A stretch of 64,000 nt of DNA from Aselliscus stoliczkanus (Eukaryota; Chordata; Mammalia; Chiroptera; Hipposideridae): positions 104,561,921 to 104,625,920 of the forward strand of contig CM066733.1 of the NCBI GenBank assembly GCA_033961575.1, read 5' to 3'. Of this stretch, positions 49,098-60,483 are shown in pieces. Under the pieces are notes generated by a model. That model had not been told where the DNA came from, searched no databases, and saw only the letters and a list, made by a program, of their open reading frames with translations. Numbering within the stretch: the first letter of the stretch is position 1; each line of letters opens with the position of its first letter. The translations under genes were made by a program, and so were the position numbers.

Positions 49098-50044
49098 TAA
49101 AATACCTGTGATAAGATTTTTGAATCTGTTCCCAAGGCCCGGTAATAACTCATGGCAAAGTCTGGTTGTTGCTACTATTCTCTACTGAAATATGTGCTGG
49201 ATATCAGTGAAAGGGTCATAGGGGTATCTTTGTCATTTTCATGTCATTTTTTATGACCAAATATTAGTTATTGTAGAAATTCATTAACTGAGCTTATTTT
49301 CAACATCATTAAATCTCATAGGCTAGAAGAGGGTGTATTTAAACCAGGCATGTTTAAAGCTAATATATGTGGTAATTTTCTTTGTTTGGATTATTTTACT
49401 TTTACTTTATGAATCTTTTCTTATATTTTATTGCCATTATATTTCAGAATAGTCTCTAATTTCAAATATACTTATTGACTTGTTTGAAAGTTTTCAAAGA
49501 TATACCTACTCTTGTCTCCATCTGGGTCTGTGGGTAGCCATGGAAAGGGGCATTTCCTTCCCATCTTCTGGGCATGGGAGACAGGCCTTCTCAGTGGATG
49601 GGGTGTGCAGTCTGTCCATACAGGCTTGGATATGGCAGAGCTGCAGGGGCCCTTGGCTTTTCTCAGAAGACTTCTGGGCTTCAGTGGGACCTATATCTGT
49701 TGTTGAGATTCAGCATCACCAGTATGTATTAATTTATATTTAAAAGATCTAATACAATAACCCTAAAATAACCACTGGTATTTTGGGGATATTTCTTTTT
49801 AATTTTTCTCTATTTATATTTTAAAATAATTTATTATATTTTGATATCAAAATAATGTCAATTCATTGTACGAAAGCTGGGAAATAAAAGCTCAAATAAT
49901 AAATAATATTTGTATGAAATATAAATTAAGATCACTGTACATACTAATTTTTAACCTAATCTTTTAACTTTATGTGTAATGTAATTTCTCCACTATACTA
50001 TATGTTTTATGAGTTTGATGGAAATGAAAGCAAATATACACTTT
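49098..50044. other. Unique sequence
   Basis: No mobile element recognised. Overlapping frames of 87 and 64 codons at 49480-49743 are the most exon-like here by composition, but show no domain and no clear splice pair. Left unannotated as a gene. Confidence 0.4.
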
Positions 50045-50060
50045 TGTATTTTGCTTTTTT

Positions 50061-50491
50061 TTTTAAATTGGGGAATTGAGGAGGGGGATCAGCCAAGTTT
50101 GTTGTTCTTCAATCTTAGTTGTGGAGGGCACCAGTTGCCATCTGGCTGCCTGTCAGAAGCTCGTGGCCTCTAAGCTCAAGGTGCTGTGCTCAATCTTAGT
50201 TGCAGATGGGCGTAGCCACCATTCCATGCAGGAGTCGAACTGTAGCTCTATTCAAGGTGCTGAGTTTAGTCTTAGTTGTGGCGGGCATAGCCCACCACTG
50301 AACAGGCAATCTTGTTGTGAGGAGCACGTGCTCTCACCAGCTGAGCCATCCTTCCACCTGTTGGCAGCTCGGTGACAGCTCACCTCAGGCACAGCATCAC
50401 TGGCTCATATGGGAATTGAACCAGTGGCCCTGTTGCTTAGAGCTCGCACTCTTAAACTAACTTTTAACCAACAGAGCCACTCTGTCGGCCC
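50061..50491 (-). mobile_element. Multi-module tRNA-derived SINE, minus strand
   Basis: Target-site duplication tgtatttt(g/a)ctttttt at 50045-50060 and 50492-50507. Follows 11483-11987 module for module but lacks one tRNA-like segment. Its tail lacks a clear AATAAA. Confidence 0.9.
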
Positions 50492-50507
50492 TGTATTTTA
50501 CTTTTTT

Positions 50508-50885
50508 TATCAAACATTTCTGGGTAATCATCTTTCTAGGTTACTTCCTATTCTTTATAAGGCATTAATACTAGTAATGCAATAGAATAGTTGTACTGTA
50601 ATATACATAAATATACTCCTACTAATTAACATTTAGATTCTTTTTAGTTTTATGTTACTTAAAAATAGTGGGAATCTCATTTTTATGTAAATAGCCATTT
50701 CCATATTTTGGGTTATTTTGTTGGGATATATTCTCAGAAATGGAATCATTATACCAAAGGCTATATACACCCTTGAAGTGGTTATAAATATTTTAAATTA
50801 ATTTCCAAAGAGTTGTACTAACTTATACTTGCAGAAGTAGTGTATAAGACAGCCAGTTTCACCACATCCTGAAAATATTAAAATA
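50508..50885 (-). mobile_element. Ancient L1 ORF2 3' region, minus strand
   Basis: Reversed landmarks TTGGGATATATTCTCAGAAATGGAATCATTATACCAAAGG and CAGTTTCACCACATCCTGAAAAT. Very diverged. Confidence 0.5.
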
Positions 50886-51704
50886 AAATTAGTTAATTTA
50901 ATAGTTCAGAAATAATATCTACTAGTTTTAATCTATGATTCTTTGACTAAACCAACTAGTTTAACATGTTTTTAAACAAGCTATGTATTTACTTATGTTG
51001 ATTATCTCTCTGTGTCTTATGTTCATTTTATTCTATTGGATTTTAAATATTTTACTTATTAGATTATATAATTAATTAAATGTCTCAATGTCATATTTGT
51101 TCCAAATGTTTTTCTCTTACTTCCTGTCCTTACACATTTATTTGTATTTTATTTTTATTGAAAGGAAAATGTATTACAAAAATTTGAATTAAGATACATG
51201 ATAAATACTTGATTCCTTATTGAGAACTGATAGAATTTTTTTCAGGGGGAAGAAATGAAGCATGAAATCTAGATAATATCACAGTGGCATATATGCTTTT
51301 TATCTCTAGTTCCCTTTTCATATGAAAAGTAAGTATGAGAACTTAATAGTTCGTTGCTAATCTGCATTTTGGTAGACAGTTTTTATTTTTAAGGAGAAAT
51401 ATATATATATCAAATGTTATGTTGACAAGTTAATTGACCACAATTGTCAGAATTGTCAAAATTGCTGGTTATTAATTTATTTCCAGTTTTTGTGTGTGAA
51501 AATGTAAACCTGCACAAGTACCATGGTCAATTACGGCACATTTGATGTGACCTAATTAGTATTGTGAGGAACCAACACATGGAAAAACAAATGGGGACAC
51601 ATGCTAGGGACAAAATTGGATGTGACATGAATACTAATTTTGGCGTTATATTGTTTTATTCATTAAAAGCCATCTTCTATAAAAGAAGAAAAACAGAACT
51701 AGAC
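50886..51704. other. Unique AT-rich sequence
   Basis: No gene or mobile element recognised. Confidence 0.5.
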
Positions 51705-51905
51705 AGTTGTTGAATCCTTATATGACACGGGCTGTATAAGGTGCTTTCATGGACATGTATTTAATCCTTGTGAGTTTGTGAAGGAGTCATATTATCCCCA
51801 CTTATAGATAAGAAAACAGACTCAGTGAAGTGAATTGAACTCCCCAAAGCTACAGTGAAACAGCTAAGATTTCAATTCTTCCCTCTGGTTCCAAGATAAT
51901 GTCAG
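51705..51905 (-). mobile_element. MIR SINE, minus strand
   Basis: AGGTGCTTTCATGGACATGTATTTAATCCTTGTGAG...TATTATCCCCACTTATAGATAAGAAAACAGACTCAG is the reversed MIR core. Confidence 0.75.
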
Positions 51906-51984
51906 TAATTTTTTTTCAATTTTAGTCTTAGTAGAATAATTAATTCCATCCTAACATAAAAAAAAAGGAGAACTTTTATTATTA

Positions 51985-52095
51985 CAGCATTTTAAAAATT
52001 AATTTCAGGTGTACAAAACAATATAGTGATTAAATGTTTATATACCTCACAAAGGAATAACCTCAAAAAGTATTATCCATCTGACACTGTACATC
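51985..52095 (-). mobile_element. Old L1 3' UTR (L1MA-like), minus strand
   Basis: TTAATTTCAGGTGTACAAAACAATATAGTGATTAAATG...ATCTGACACTGTACATC. It is cut by the short young L1 insertion on its right. Confidence 0.65.
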
Positions 52096-52110
52096 AGAGC
52101 ATGCATTTTT

Positions 52111-52132
52111 GTGTGTGTGTGTGTGTGTGTGT
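52111..52132. repeat. (GT)11 microsatellite
   Basis: Pure dinucleotide run located at the outer end of the L1 tail. Likely length-variable. Confidence 0.9.
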
Positions 52133-52232
52133 TCATTGTTTTTATTTTTATTTTTTTAAATTAGTTTCAGGTGTACAACACATTGCAATAGTTATACTCT
52201 TTACCCCCCAAAGTGACAACCCCCCACCCCCA
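52112..52232 (-). mobile_element. Very short young L1 3' end with (GT)n tail, minus strand
   Basis: Only ~85 bp of L1 3' UTR (52150-52232, ATTAGTTTCAGGTGTACAAC...CCACCCCC) plus an A-rich tail that has turned into (GT)n on the plus strand. Target-site duplication agagcatgcatttttg at 52096-52111 and 52233-52248 (16 bp, perfect). Confidence 0.9.
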
Positions 52233-52254
52233 AGAGCATGCATTTTTGAGGACA

Positions 52255-52335
52255 AGCAAAAAGTTGTCTTCATCTTTGTATCTCAAGTGTCCAGCACAAT
52301 TGTTCATCACGTATTTGTTATACTGAGCTGAACTT
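52255..52335 (+). mobile_element. Possible L2/MIR 3' end
   Basis: TCATCTTTGTATCTCAAGTGTCCAGCACAATTGTTCATCACGTATTTGTTATACTGAGCTG resembles the common L2 ending. Weak. Confidence 0.4.
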
Positions 52336-52853
52336 GCCCTAGGTTGAATCTTCCCCATCATGGAGCTAAATGCTGCCTTTGGTGAAAGAAGATTTCAGCT
52401 ATATCCATTGTTATTCAGTTGGTGTAAAAGTGTATTTATAAGTCTTTGTGTTTTCACATTCCATTTGTGACCCGGAGAATCTCAACTCAAGTGTTTCTTC
52501 ATGGGGGGAAAGCACCACAGAGAAGGTTGAAGACTATTGTGAACTTGGCAGGGCCAAACAATTCCTTGGCAGATTTGCCTCTTTCTAGTGGGTTGTTGGG
52601 CCCCTGAGTTAATCAGTCTAGATACCAGGAAGAAGGAAGCACCTCTAGGTGCTCAGGTATGTAAAGCCTCCTACTTACTTTTGTTCAAAAGAGTGTTCTC
52701 TACTTTGTTCTATCTAGCTTAGCCAAGAAACCCTATTCTTCCTACTCTGGTTTCTTTTGGTTGTTACTTAGAATTCTTACCTGACCACTTAAGTTTCTGA
52801 CTTCTACAGGAACCAACTTTACACTCAACACAAGTCAATGGCATTTATTTATT
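52336..52853. other. Unique sequence
   Basis: No gene or mobile element recognised. Confidence 0.5.
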
Positions 52854-52995
52854 TTAAGGTTCTTATTAAAATATAGCTAACATACAATATTATATTAGTT
52901 TCAGGGGTACACCATAATTATTCAATATTTACGTACCTAAAGAAGTGATCATCATGGTAAGTCCAGCAACCATCTGACACCGTACACTGCTATCA
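52854..52995 (-). mobile_element. Old L1 3' UTR (L1MA-like), minus strand
   Basis: AATATAGCTAACATACAATATTATATTAGTTTCAGGGGTACACC...CATCTGACACCGTACA. Same 3' UTR type as 2519 and 51985. Confidence 0.7.
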
Positions 52996-53181
52996 CAATG
53001 GCATTTATTTTTGGTAGAATACAGTTTGGCAATTTTAACTCTGGTTTCCTTTTCTGCATGTTTTCTTATGGTCTTGTGGATTTCCATCCATCATTAAAGT
53101 AGCATTCATTGTCTCGGATAAAGGATGGACTTAGCTCTGTACAAGTACATAGTATTTTCCAATTCTGAGTTCCCAAACGCT

Positions 53182-53182
53182 T

Positions 53183-53225
<43 letters not shown>

Positions 53226-53227
53226 TT
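53182..53227. repeat. (TTTA)n microsatellite, about 11 copies
   Basis: Pure tetranucleotide run derived from the SINE tail. Probable polymorphic STR. Confidence 0.9.
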
Positions 53228-53310
53228 GAGAGCAGTGTCACTGGCCTTCATATGTGGGACCAAACTGGGGCCGCTGGCTTCCCAAGCCAACGCTTAACCA
53301 CCGAGCCACT
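53186..53310 (-). mobile_element. Short SINE with (ATTT)n tail, minus strand, slightly 5'-truncated
   Basis: Target-site duplication cccaaa(c/a)gctttta at 53172-53184 and 53311-53323. It lacks the outermost ~10 bases of the head (GGCCGGCC). The A tail has become a tetranucleotide run. Confidence 0.9.
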
Positions 53311-53689
53311 CCCAAAAGCTTTTAAATATGCAAAGCAGAAATAAAAGATGGAAAGTCAAAGAACTGTATTATTACTTTTCAAGAGTCAGATCCTTGAAAA
53401 AGAAAAGGTCTAGATTTTTGAAAACTTAACTTTCAAATTGAGGAAATCCTATTGGACTCAAAAGAGATGAGTTTCTCTAGTGAGTGAGTAGGTCAGGTTT
53501 TTCTGTTTTTGTTTTTATTTTTTATAGAGGAAGGGGGTTGTGATTAGATATTAGATACCAAAGGACAAGAGCTCTGACTCCACAGCATGGAGGGTGGAGG
53601 AACAAAAGAAACCTCTCAGTCACAGTGTTTACTATCTGACCTCCAGGGATATTGCCAGTGTCAAAAGAAAATCCAGAGAGCTTTATTTG

Positions 53690-54530
53690 TTGTATATTTT
53701 ATTGAGGGTTATTTGTTATGAATATTTTATTGAGAGAGAAACAGAGTGCTCATGAAAAACGAGATTTCAAACTTGAAACTGGTGTGAAGTTTAGAGGCAT
53801 GACATTACAGAATGGCTTATAAAGAGAACATAAGGAAGTTTAACCTTTACAATGATTGCTTATTACCATTACAATGGGGATTTCCAGATGACAGGGGATT
53901 GTTTAAAAGTGATTGTCTTACACCATTTTAGGAAGATGGCTTAAGTTTTGTTTATGATTATCAGAGGCATTTACAAAAACAAAACTAAGTTTGGCTTACA
54001 TTCATGTAAAGGAAAAATCTACAGCTTTTCCCTTCCCATGAAAGGAAAAACTGAGTTCTTCCCTACTGCATGTTTCTTTTCTGTGTACCCATGTGTGCTT
54101 CCTTTACCTTTACAGAGAACACTTCACAGACTGACACTTCTGGTCACCGGATGTATGGAGATTTTCTCCCCACACCAAGCAATGCTCCATGGCAGCACCT
54201 GGGTGTCTTACAATTTAACTCAATTCGAATACTATTTACCTGTAGACAATATTAGATTCTACAGGTTAAGAAATCAGTCCTATTAAGACTGCTTCCCCCT
54301 GCCCCCACCACCTCCCCCAGCCCTGCCCCCCACCCCAACCTCAACAGACAACAGAGGCAAGTCACAATGCCAGGTTATGTCACATACATAGAGTCACCTG
54401 AACAGTACAAAAGCTGCTCCTAGTCCTCTTATCACTTAGGATATTATAAGGGTTTCAGGATCTTGGGCCAGAAACCAGGGGCAGAGACCAATATATATTT
54501 TCCATTATCTCACAGTTTATGAAATAAAGT
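53690..54530. mobile_element. Possible old LTR remnant
   Basis: A GC-richer block with TTTTATTGAGAGAGAAACAGAG at the left, a C-rich stretch at 54293-54345, and a right end GGGCCAGAAACCAGGGGCAGAGACC...CCATTATCTCACAGTTTATG that looks like a reversed LTR start. No target-site duplication seen. The 112-codon frame at 53948 has no known domain. Confidence 0.3.
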
Positions 54531-54540
54531 AGATTAAGTT

Positions 54541-55157
54541 TTGCTTACATGGCTTTATTGGTTTTATCTGCTTGGGGATCTTAAAGCCTGGTCTTCATAT
54601 ATTACCTGAATTTATCTCCATTCCGGTCTCCACACATGGGCTTTTTATTTAGTTTTTAACTATCTCTCTCTCTTAAATATGGACATTCAAGAAACAGAGT
54701 CATATGAAGAATACCTCTAATATGCATGACAGTGACCAAAACATGAAAAATATAAAGAAACGCTGAGGAAAAAGAGAGTGCTGGGAACAGAAAAAAACTT
54801 AAATGGTAATGAATATTCTCAGAGGGATGATACTTCAACACTGAAACAAAAGCAAGATGCAATTAAAAAAAAAGAGGAAAATGTAGTGAATAAGAATGCA
54901 ATCTTGTCAGTTAAAAATATTATATAAAACTAAAAATTTTACTAGGTGGTTTGGATGATGAAGTGAATATATCTCTTGGTAAGGGGAACAAAAAGACAAA
55001 AGGATGGAAAGTAGAAAAGAGTAATAATGGTTGGAAGGTAGGTAGACCAGAGGACCTCAAATCCCAGTCCCTCAAATACCAGGGTGTGAGGAAAGCCGCT
55101 GAGTGTTCTGGCCCTTCCCCCTCAATCCCAGAGTGCTGTGTGAGTGGCTGAGGGAGT
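54541..55157. other. Unique sequence
   Basis: No gene or mobile element recognised. Purine-rich patch at 54955-55040. Confidence 0.5.
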
Positions 55158-55184
55158 CAGTGCCCCCTAGTGGGGGAGGCACTG
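55158..55184. promoter_or_regulatory. CTCF-like motif within a palindrome
   Basis: TGCCCCCTAGTGG at 55161-55173 closely matches the reversed CTCF core (consensus CCACYAGGGGGCR read from the minus strand). It sits inside an inverted repeat, CAGTGCC at 55158-55164 and GGCACTG at 55178-55184. Motif seen directly; occupancy is inference. Confidence 0.5.
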
Positions 55185-55829
55185 TGTGTTGGAAGGATTT
55201 GGATGAGGGTTATGTCAGGATTGAGGACATTAACAAAGGTGCAAAGAACAAAGATACTGTGACCCAAATCTAATTTGATCACTGAGTGGAGGCCAGATAA
55301 AATAGAGACTGATAGAACCAGACACCCCTACCCCTAGTCTCCATGTGGTGATAACATGGAAGCCATTCCACAACCCAGATGCCAACAAGGAGCAGGAGCC
55401 AGGGGCTGGGTGGGAGTGGCAAGAATTTAAGAGGCTGAGTTTAAGTTGGAAGAGATTGGGTTACTTTGAGTTGGCCAGTATAGGTTTTTCAGTTAAGGAT
55501 GTAGAAATGAGGGCTTAAGAACAAAGTTTATCTAGTTATAGTAGTATAAAGCAAATTACTTTTTGTCTAACCAACTTTGTGTCTGAAAACCATATGGATT
55601 ACATAGTCAATAAGGATAAAGAAAATAATACACCTGGCTATTGTGCATATATAATAATAGAAGCTAATTTCTTGTTTTTCTAATAGCAAATAAACATTAA
55701 ACATTTTTTCTAATCAGCATTCTACCTGAGTATTAACCAGCCTAGACAATTATTTTAATATTCAGAATACATGAATGCACATACATCATGCATCACACGT
55801 TGTTGATGGTGCAGTTTTTATTGAGTAGT
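55185..55829. other. Unique sequence
   Basis: No gene or mobile element recognised. Confidence 0.5.
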
Positions 55830-56545
55830 TATTGTGTACATATTACCATGTAGTTACCAAAAATGAAATTAAATCATCTTTGTTTTCAGGAAGCTCTCAG
55901 CCCAGGAGATAGGCAGCAAATAATGTTTAACAAGAGTTGCATAGCATAGGAATTCAGAGGATGGAGGGAGTTTCATGGGCTTGGGTATTCAGAGAAACTT
56001 ATTATGGGGTGGGGAACTTGAGATGGACATGGAAGACCAGGGAGGCTCTTACAAGGAATGACAAGTTGGCTCCAACCAGCATGGCAGCCTGGAAGTTTTT
56101 GTTGAGACACATATTGGGGTAAGTCTGGTTTCCATGGTAAAAGTGCTGTGGAGACTAGTGATGTCTTCTGTGGGCAGAAGAGGGAAGAGGGCTAGGTCAA
56201 GAGCACTCATTGCCATAGGTTCTTGTGATAGGCAGGGAGGCAGAGAGGTGAGGGGCAAGCATTCCATGTAGGTGATATTAGAATAGCAAAGATGCTTAGA
56301 TAGAAATATATATATGGTGTGTCCTGGATTTGGTAGAAGATTTCACTGGACGGAGTAGCTGATGCCAAGTGAACCAGGACATGTCAGGGCCAGATGGTAG
56401 GAATCTTCGAAGGCTGGGTTAAGAAACTAATCCAGTGTAGGTGACACAGAGCCATTGATATTTTTCAAATAGGAAAATGTGATCAAAATGGGGCAGGCAG
56501 GATGAATGGAGTTTCAGGATCTGAAAAGGCTTGAAAGTAGTAAAA
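55830..56545. repeat. Ancient mammalian interspersed repeat, class not assigned
   Basis: Runs GAAGCTCTCAGCCCAGGAGATAGGCAGC...GATCAAAATGGGGCAGGCAGGATGAATGG. Purine-rich, diverged, same style as 17140, 36545 and 48175. Confidence 0.4.
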
Positions 56546-56679
56546 AACACTTAACTTGGGGACCAAGTAACTTATAAACTGAGCCTGTCTTGTTTGTCTT
56601 TGTGATCTTTGTCATTATTGAAGTATTCAAGGTTCTTTAACACCAAATTGCTAAAAGCTCAACTTATCCCTCTTAAGTG

Positions 56680-56830
56680 TTTGGAAACAAATTTCTGCCC
56701 CTAACTAGGTGTGTGAACTTAAGAATATTGCTTAATATCTTTGCTGTTTAGGTTTTTCATCTATAAAATGAGATGGTAAAATATATTGTTTCTAAAGCCT
56801 CTCATACTGTTAAGGTTTTATTCAGTAATA
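56680..56830 (+). mobile_element. MIR SINE, plus strand
   Basis: TTTCTGCCCCTAACTAGGTGTGTGAACTTAAGAATATTGCTTAA...TTTTTCATCTATAAAATGAGATGG follows the MIR core. Confidence 0.75.
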
Positions 56831-58387
56831 TTGGTAACTGGTGAGTTGGTTTTCTTCCTCCTCTCTCCTTCAGAAATAATTCTCTAAGGAATAAATCTAC
56901 TCACTATGGCCACAAGAAGGCAGGTTTATTTGTTTGTATGGGCTTATCTCAAGTTAGCACATGTGATACTTATTAACTGAATCCTTAATGGGAACCCAAA
57001 TCTAAAATGGTAGTAAACATGTTTGGTGACAATATTCTATGCATGTATATATTATTAATTTCAAAATTTCCAAGAAAATTTGAGGAACATGATTTATTGA
57101 ATCCATGATCAATGTTCAAACACAGCTTCATTTCCTGGTACATGAAATAGAGACCATACTGTTTCCCCTGCCTTAGGTACCCCATTTTCATATCTCTATT
57201 ACTACAAAAGCAGAATCATTTATTTTGCAAAAGGTTTATCAGAGAACTAATTATGACATCAAGTGGGGTGGTGTTCAGGACAGCCTGAATGATAAATAAT
57301 GAGAAAAAAATCCAATAATTATTTAAAGTAGTGGGTGTTAGCTTCCACTCTGATCTGGCGATGGTGGTAGCTGGGAAAAGCTTCAAAGTAACAATACACA
57401 TCCAGCCATTGATGATATTTTATTCCTCTTTTCATAGTTTATTTCATTACAAAAGTCCAGTAGATTTAGTCTGTTTTTCAATTACCATGGCCACTTACTT
57501 GTGGGCATTGTGCACAGTTGCTTCACATGTGCTGCAGGCCCCCTGGGCTATTATCCTCGTCAACAAAAGGCAATTATTAAATTCTAAAAAAGCTTTAGAT
57601 GAAACTGCCATGACAATAGGCATAGGTAATCAGAGGTATAATCACGTTCTGCTGGAAATCTGTGCCCATAGAATGAACAGGAACACACAGTGCAGTCTTT
57701 GAAGTCCATTTTCATGTAAACATCAAATGGTGCTGTCGGGTTTTTCACCACAGGTTTGAAGTGGAAATGTGCATCATCAGCTCAGGGTCAAGAAATGACT
57801 TACGGTCCTCCGTTTCAGTGTGAATATGTTTGCAAAATGCATCATTTTCCAGTTTTAGGGCCAGGTCTATTAAGGATATTGGAATATGATGCCTTTTCTC
57901 TTTGTAGAATGGAACTGCATAATCATATCCCTTGCAACACAGGCAGGTTTAATGTTAATTGAATTACATGCTCAGGAAAATAGCAACTCAGAAAAATAGT
58001 CTGAGAATAGGTGTGAGCACGAGGGTAGTGTTTGTCCTGCGTCTGAACCTGAGGTTGGTACAAAAGGGTTTGTGTAACTGCATTTCTGAGGAAAAACATA
58101 TTTAGAAGCAGACGCACTGTAATATTGTTAATGCCTGGATGACGCCTTCATTCAGGGAGAGGGTGGGACCTTGGGGTATGCTTAGGTGACTCAAAGGCTA
58201 CTTTTTCATACAAAAAGGCAACAATGGCAAATTCTATGCTGTGCCATTATTGCCAGGAGTAACAATAGGCCTATATAAGTGTGAAATAAAGAATTCCATA
58301 AGCCTCAACTGCCTCTAAATATTTTCTTTTGCCCACCTGACCCAGGGTCTTATATCTCCACTATTTGAGTCATTCCTGTAAGGCAGG
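56831..58387. other. Repeat-poor unclassified sequence
   Basis: No mobile element recognised for ~1.5 kb. It contains the largest open frame not explained by a repeat (57331-57702, 123 codons, plus), with no known domain, signal peptide or conserved motif visible. A (non-coding) conserved element or pseudogene is possible but unsupported. Confidence 0.4.
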
Positions 58388-58605
58388 CGTCCTTAGTCTC
58401 ACAGAGATGAACAATCTTGCCTGAATAATTTTTTGTTGTGGGGATTGTTCTGTGCATTGTAGGGTGTTTTGCAGTATCCTTGGTCTCTAACTGTTAGATG
58501 CCAGCAGCATTTCCTCATCCTGCAGTGTGAACAGCCAAGTCCCCAGACATTGTTAAATGTCTCCTAGGAGTCAAATTACCCTGGTTGAGAACCACTGCTT
58601 TAAGA
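58388..58605 (-). mobile_element. MER20 hAT-Charlie fossil, minus strand
   Basis: Reversed MER20: TTTTTTGTTGTGGGGATTGTTCTGTGCATTGTAGGGTGTTTTGCAG...CCCCAGACATTGTTAAATGTCTCC...CCCTGGTTGAGAACCACTG. The 3' terminus is well kept. Confidence 0.85.
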
Positions 58606-59425
58606 GAATCTCAGGCAGTCTGAAAGGTTTTTGTAAAAATGCAAACATCTTACCTGTTAGGAAAATATACAACTCCAACCAAGAACACTTAACACCCATT
58701 AGCTGCCTGATTTTCTAGCGTAAGTGCAGGTTCAGAAATGGGATATGAGTTAAGTTGATGAGCTTGTTTCTGTTTTGTTTGCTCATTTATCCTATTTTCT
58801 AGATTCAACATATAAGTGAAATCATATGACATTTGTCTTTCTCTGTTTGACTCACTGCACTCAGCACAATGCTCTCTACGTCCATCCATGTTGTTGCAGA
58901 TCTCAAAATTTCATTCTTTTTTATTGTTGACTTATATTCCATTGTATATACGTACTGCCTTTTCTTTATTCATTTATCCATTAATGGATGCTCAGATTGT
59001 CTCCATAACTTGGCTATTGTAAATAATGCTGCAGTGCACATATCCCTTTGAGGTAGTGTTTGGGGTTTCTTTAGATAAATACCTAGAAGTGAAATTATAG
59101 GGTCCTTCTTTGTCTCTTGTTATATAGCCTTTGTTTTAAAGTCTATTTTTTTCTGGTGTATTTATTGCGCTCTCAGCTTTTCGTTTGTTTGATTGTTTCA
59201 ATTTTCATGAAATATTTTTGCCTATCTCTTTACTTTCAGTCTGTGTATGTGGGTCTTTCAATTATTGATTCTCTTACAGGCAGCATACATAAGGATCTTG
59301 TTTTCTTATCCATTCAGCTACCCTATGTCTTTTGATTGGACATTTAATCCATTTACACTTAAAGTAATTGTTGATGGCTAGTTGCTGCCATTTGACTATT
59401 CATATATGTCTTTTAGTTCTTCTCC

Positions 59426-60294
59426 TTAAAGAAATCCCTCTAAGATTCCTTGTAACTCTGGTTTGGTGGTGATGAACTCCTTCAGCGTTTTCTTGTCTGG
59501 GAAGCTCTTTATCTGTCCTTCAATTCTAAATGATAGTTTTGCTGTGTACAGTAGCCTTGGTTGTAGGGTTTTGCTTTTCATCACTTTGAATATTTTATGC
59601 CAATCCAGTCTAGCCTGCAAAGATTCTGTTGAGAAATTAGCTGAGAGTCTTATGGGAGCTCCCCTCTAGGTAACTAATTGCTTTTCTTTTGCTGCTTTTA
59701 AGATTCATTGTCTCAAACTTCTGAGATTTTAATTATAATGTGTCTTGGTGTGGGCCTGTTTGGGTTCATCTTGTTTGGGAATCTCTGTGCTTCCTAGGCC
59801 TGTATGTTTAGTTCCTTTGCCAGATTAGGGAAGTTTTCCATCATTCCTTCTTCAGATAGGTTTTCAATTCCTTGCTATCTTTATTCTCCTTGTGGCATCT
59901 CTGTGATGTGAATGTTAGTACACTTGATGTTGTCCTAGAGGCCCCTTAAACTGTTCTCATTTTTTTTTGGATTCCTTTTTCTTTTTGCTTTTGTGATTGG
60001 GTATTTTCTGCTACCTTATCTTCCAAGTCACTGATTTGCTCCTCTGCTTCATCTAATCTACTGTTGATTCCCTCTAATGTAGTCTTTATTTCAGTTATTG
60101 TATTCTTCATTTCTGACCGAGTCTTTTAAAATGTTTCCTATCCTTATTTTTATTTTTTCTGTGTCTCTGTTGAAGTTCTCCCTGAGATCATTGAGTATAC
60201 TTATAACCAGTGCTTGGAAAGCTGCATCTGGTGGATTGTTTGTCTCCATTTCTTTGAGTTCTTTTTCTGGATCTTTGTTTGTTCTGTTCCACAT
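59426..60294 (-). pseudogene. L1 ORF1 remains
   Basis: RNA-binding ORF1p of the deleted L1. The N-terminal piece at 60091-60294 has RTNKDPEKELKEMETN and an IKIRIGNILKDSVRNEEYN stretch. The C-terminal piece at 59426-59620 aligns with 32029-32223 of the reference L1. Frameshifts separate the pieces; the central coiled coil is not open. Confidence 0.8.
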
Positions 60295-60402
60295 TTAGGA
60301 CATGTTTCTTTGTGTCCTCATTTTGACTGCCTTCCGGTGTTTATTTCTATGTATTAGATAGAGCTGCTATGTCTCCTGGTCTTGGTAGAGTGGCCTTATA
60401 TA

Positions 60403-60483
60403 TTGGGTTGTTGAAAAAGTCATGACACATTTTTGTGACAAAAAACATAGAAAAAATATGTCATGACTTTTCTGACAGTCCAA
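60403..60483. mobile_element. 81-bp mariner-like MITE
   Basis: Near-palindromic, with terminal inverted repeats TTGGGTTGTTGAAAAAGTCATG and its reverse partner ending CAGTCCAA. Flanked by TA at 60401-60402 and 60484-60485. Size and layout match MADE1-type mariner MITEs; the TTGGGTTG terminus resembles cecropia-type mariners. No coding capacity. Confidence 0.8.

Noticed and set aside
49480..49743. 87-codon frame as a coding exon
   Set aside because: Two frames are open together, no recognisable domain. Insufficient evidence without conservation or expression data.
53948..54286. 112-codon frame as a gene
   Set aside because: Lies in an LTR-like block and shows no domain; an overlapping second frame is also open.
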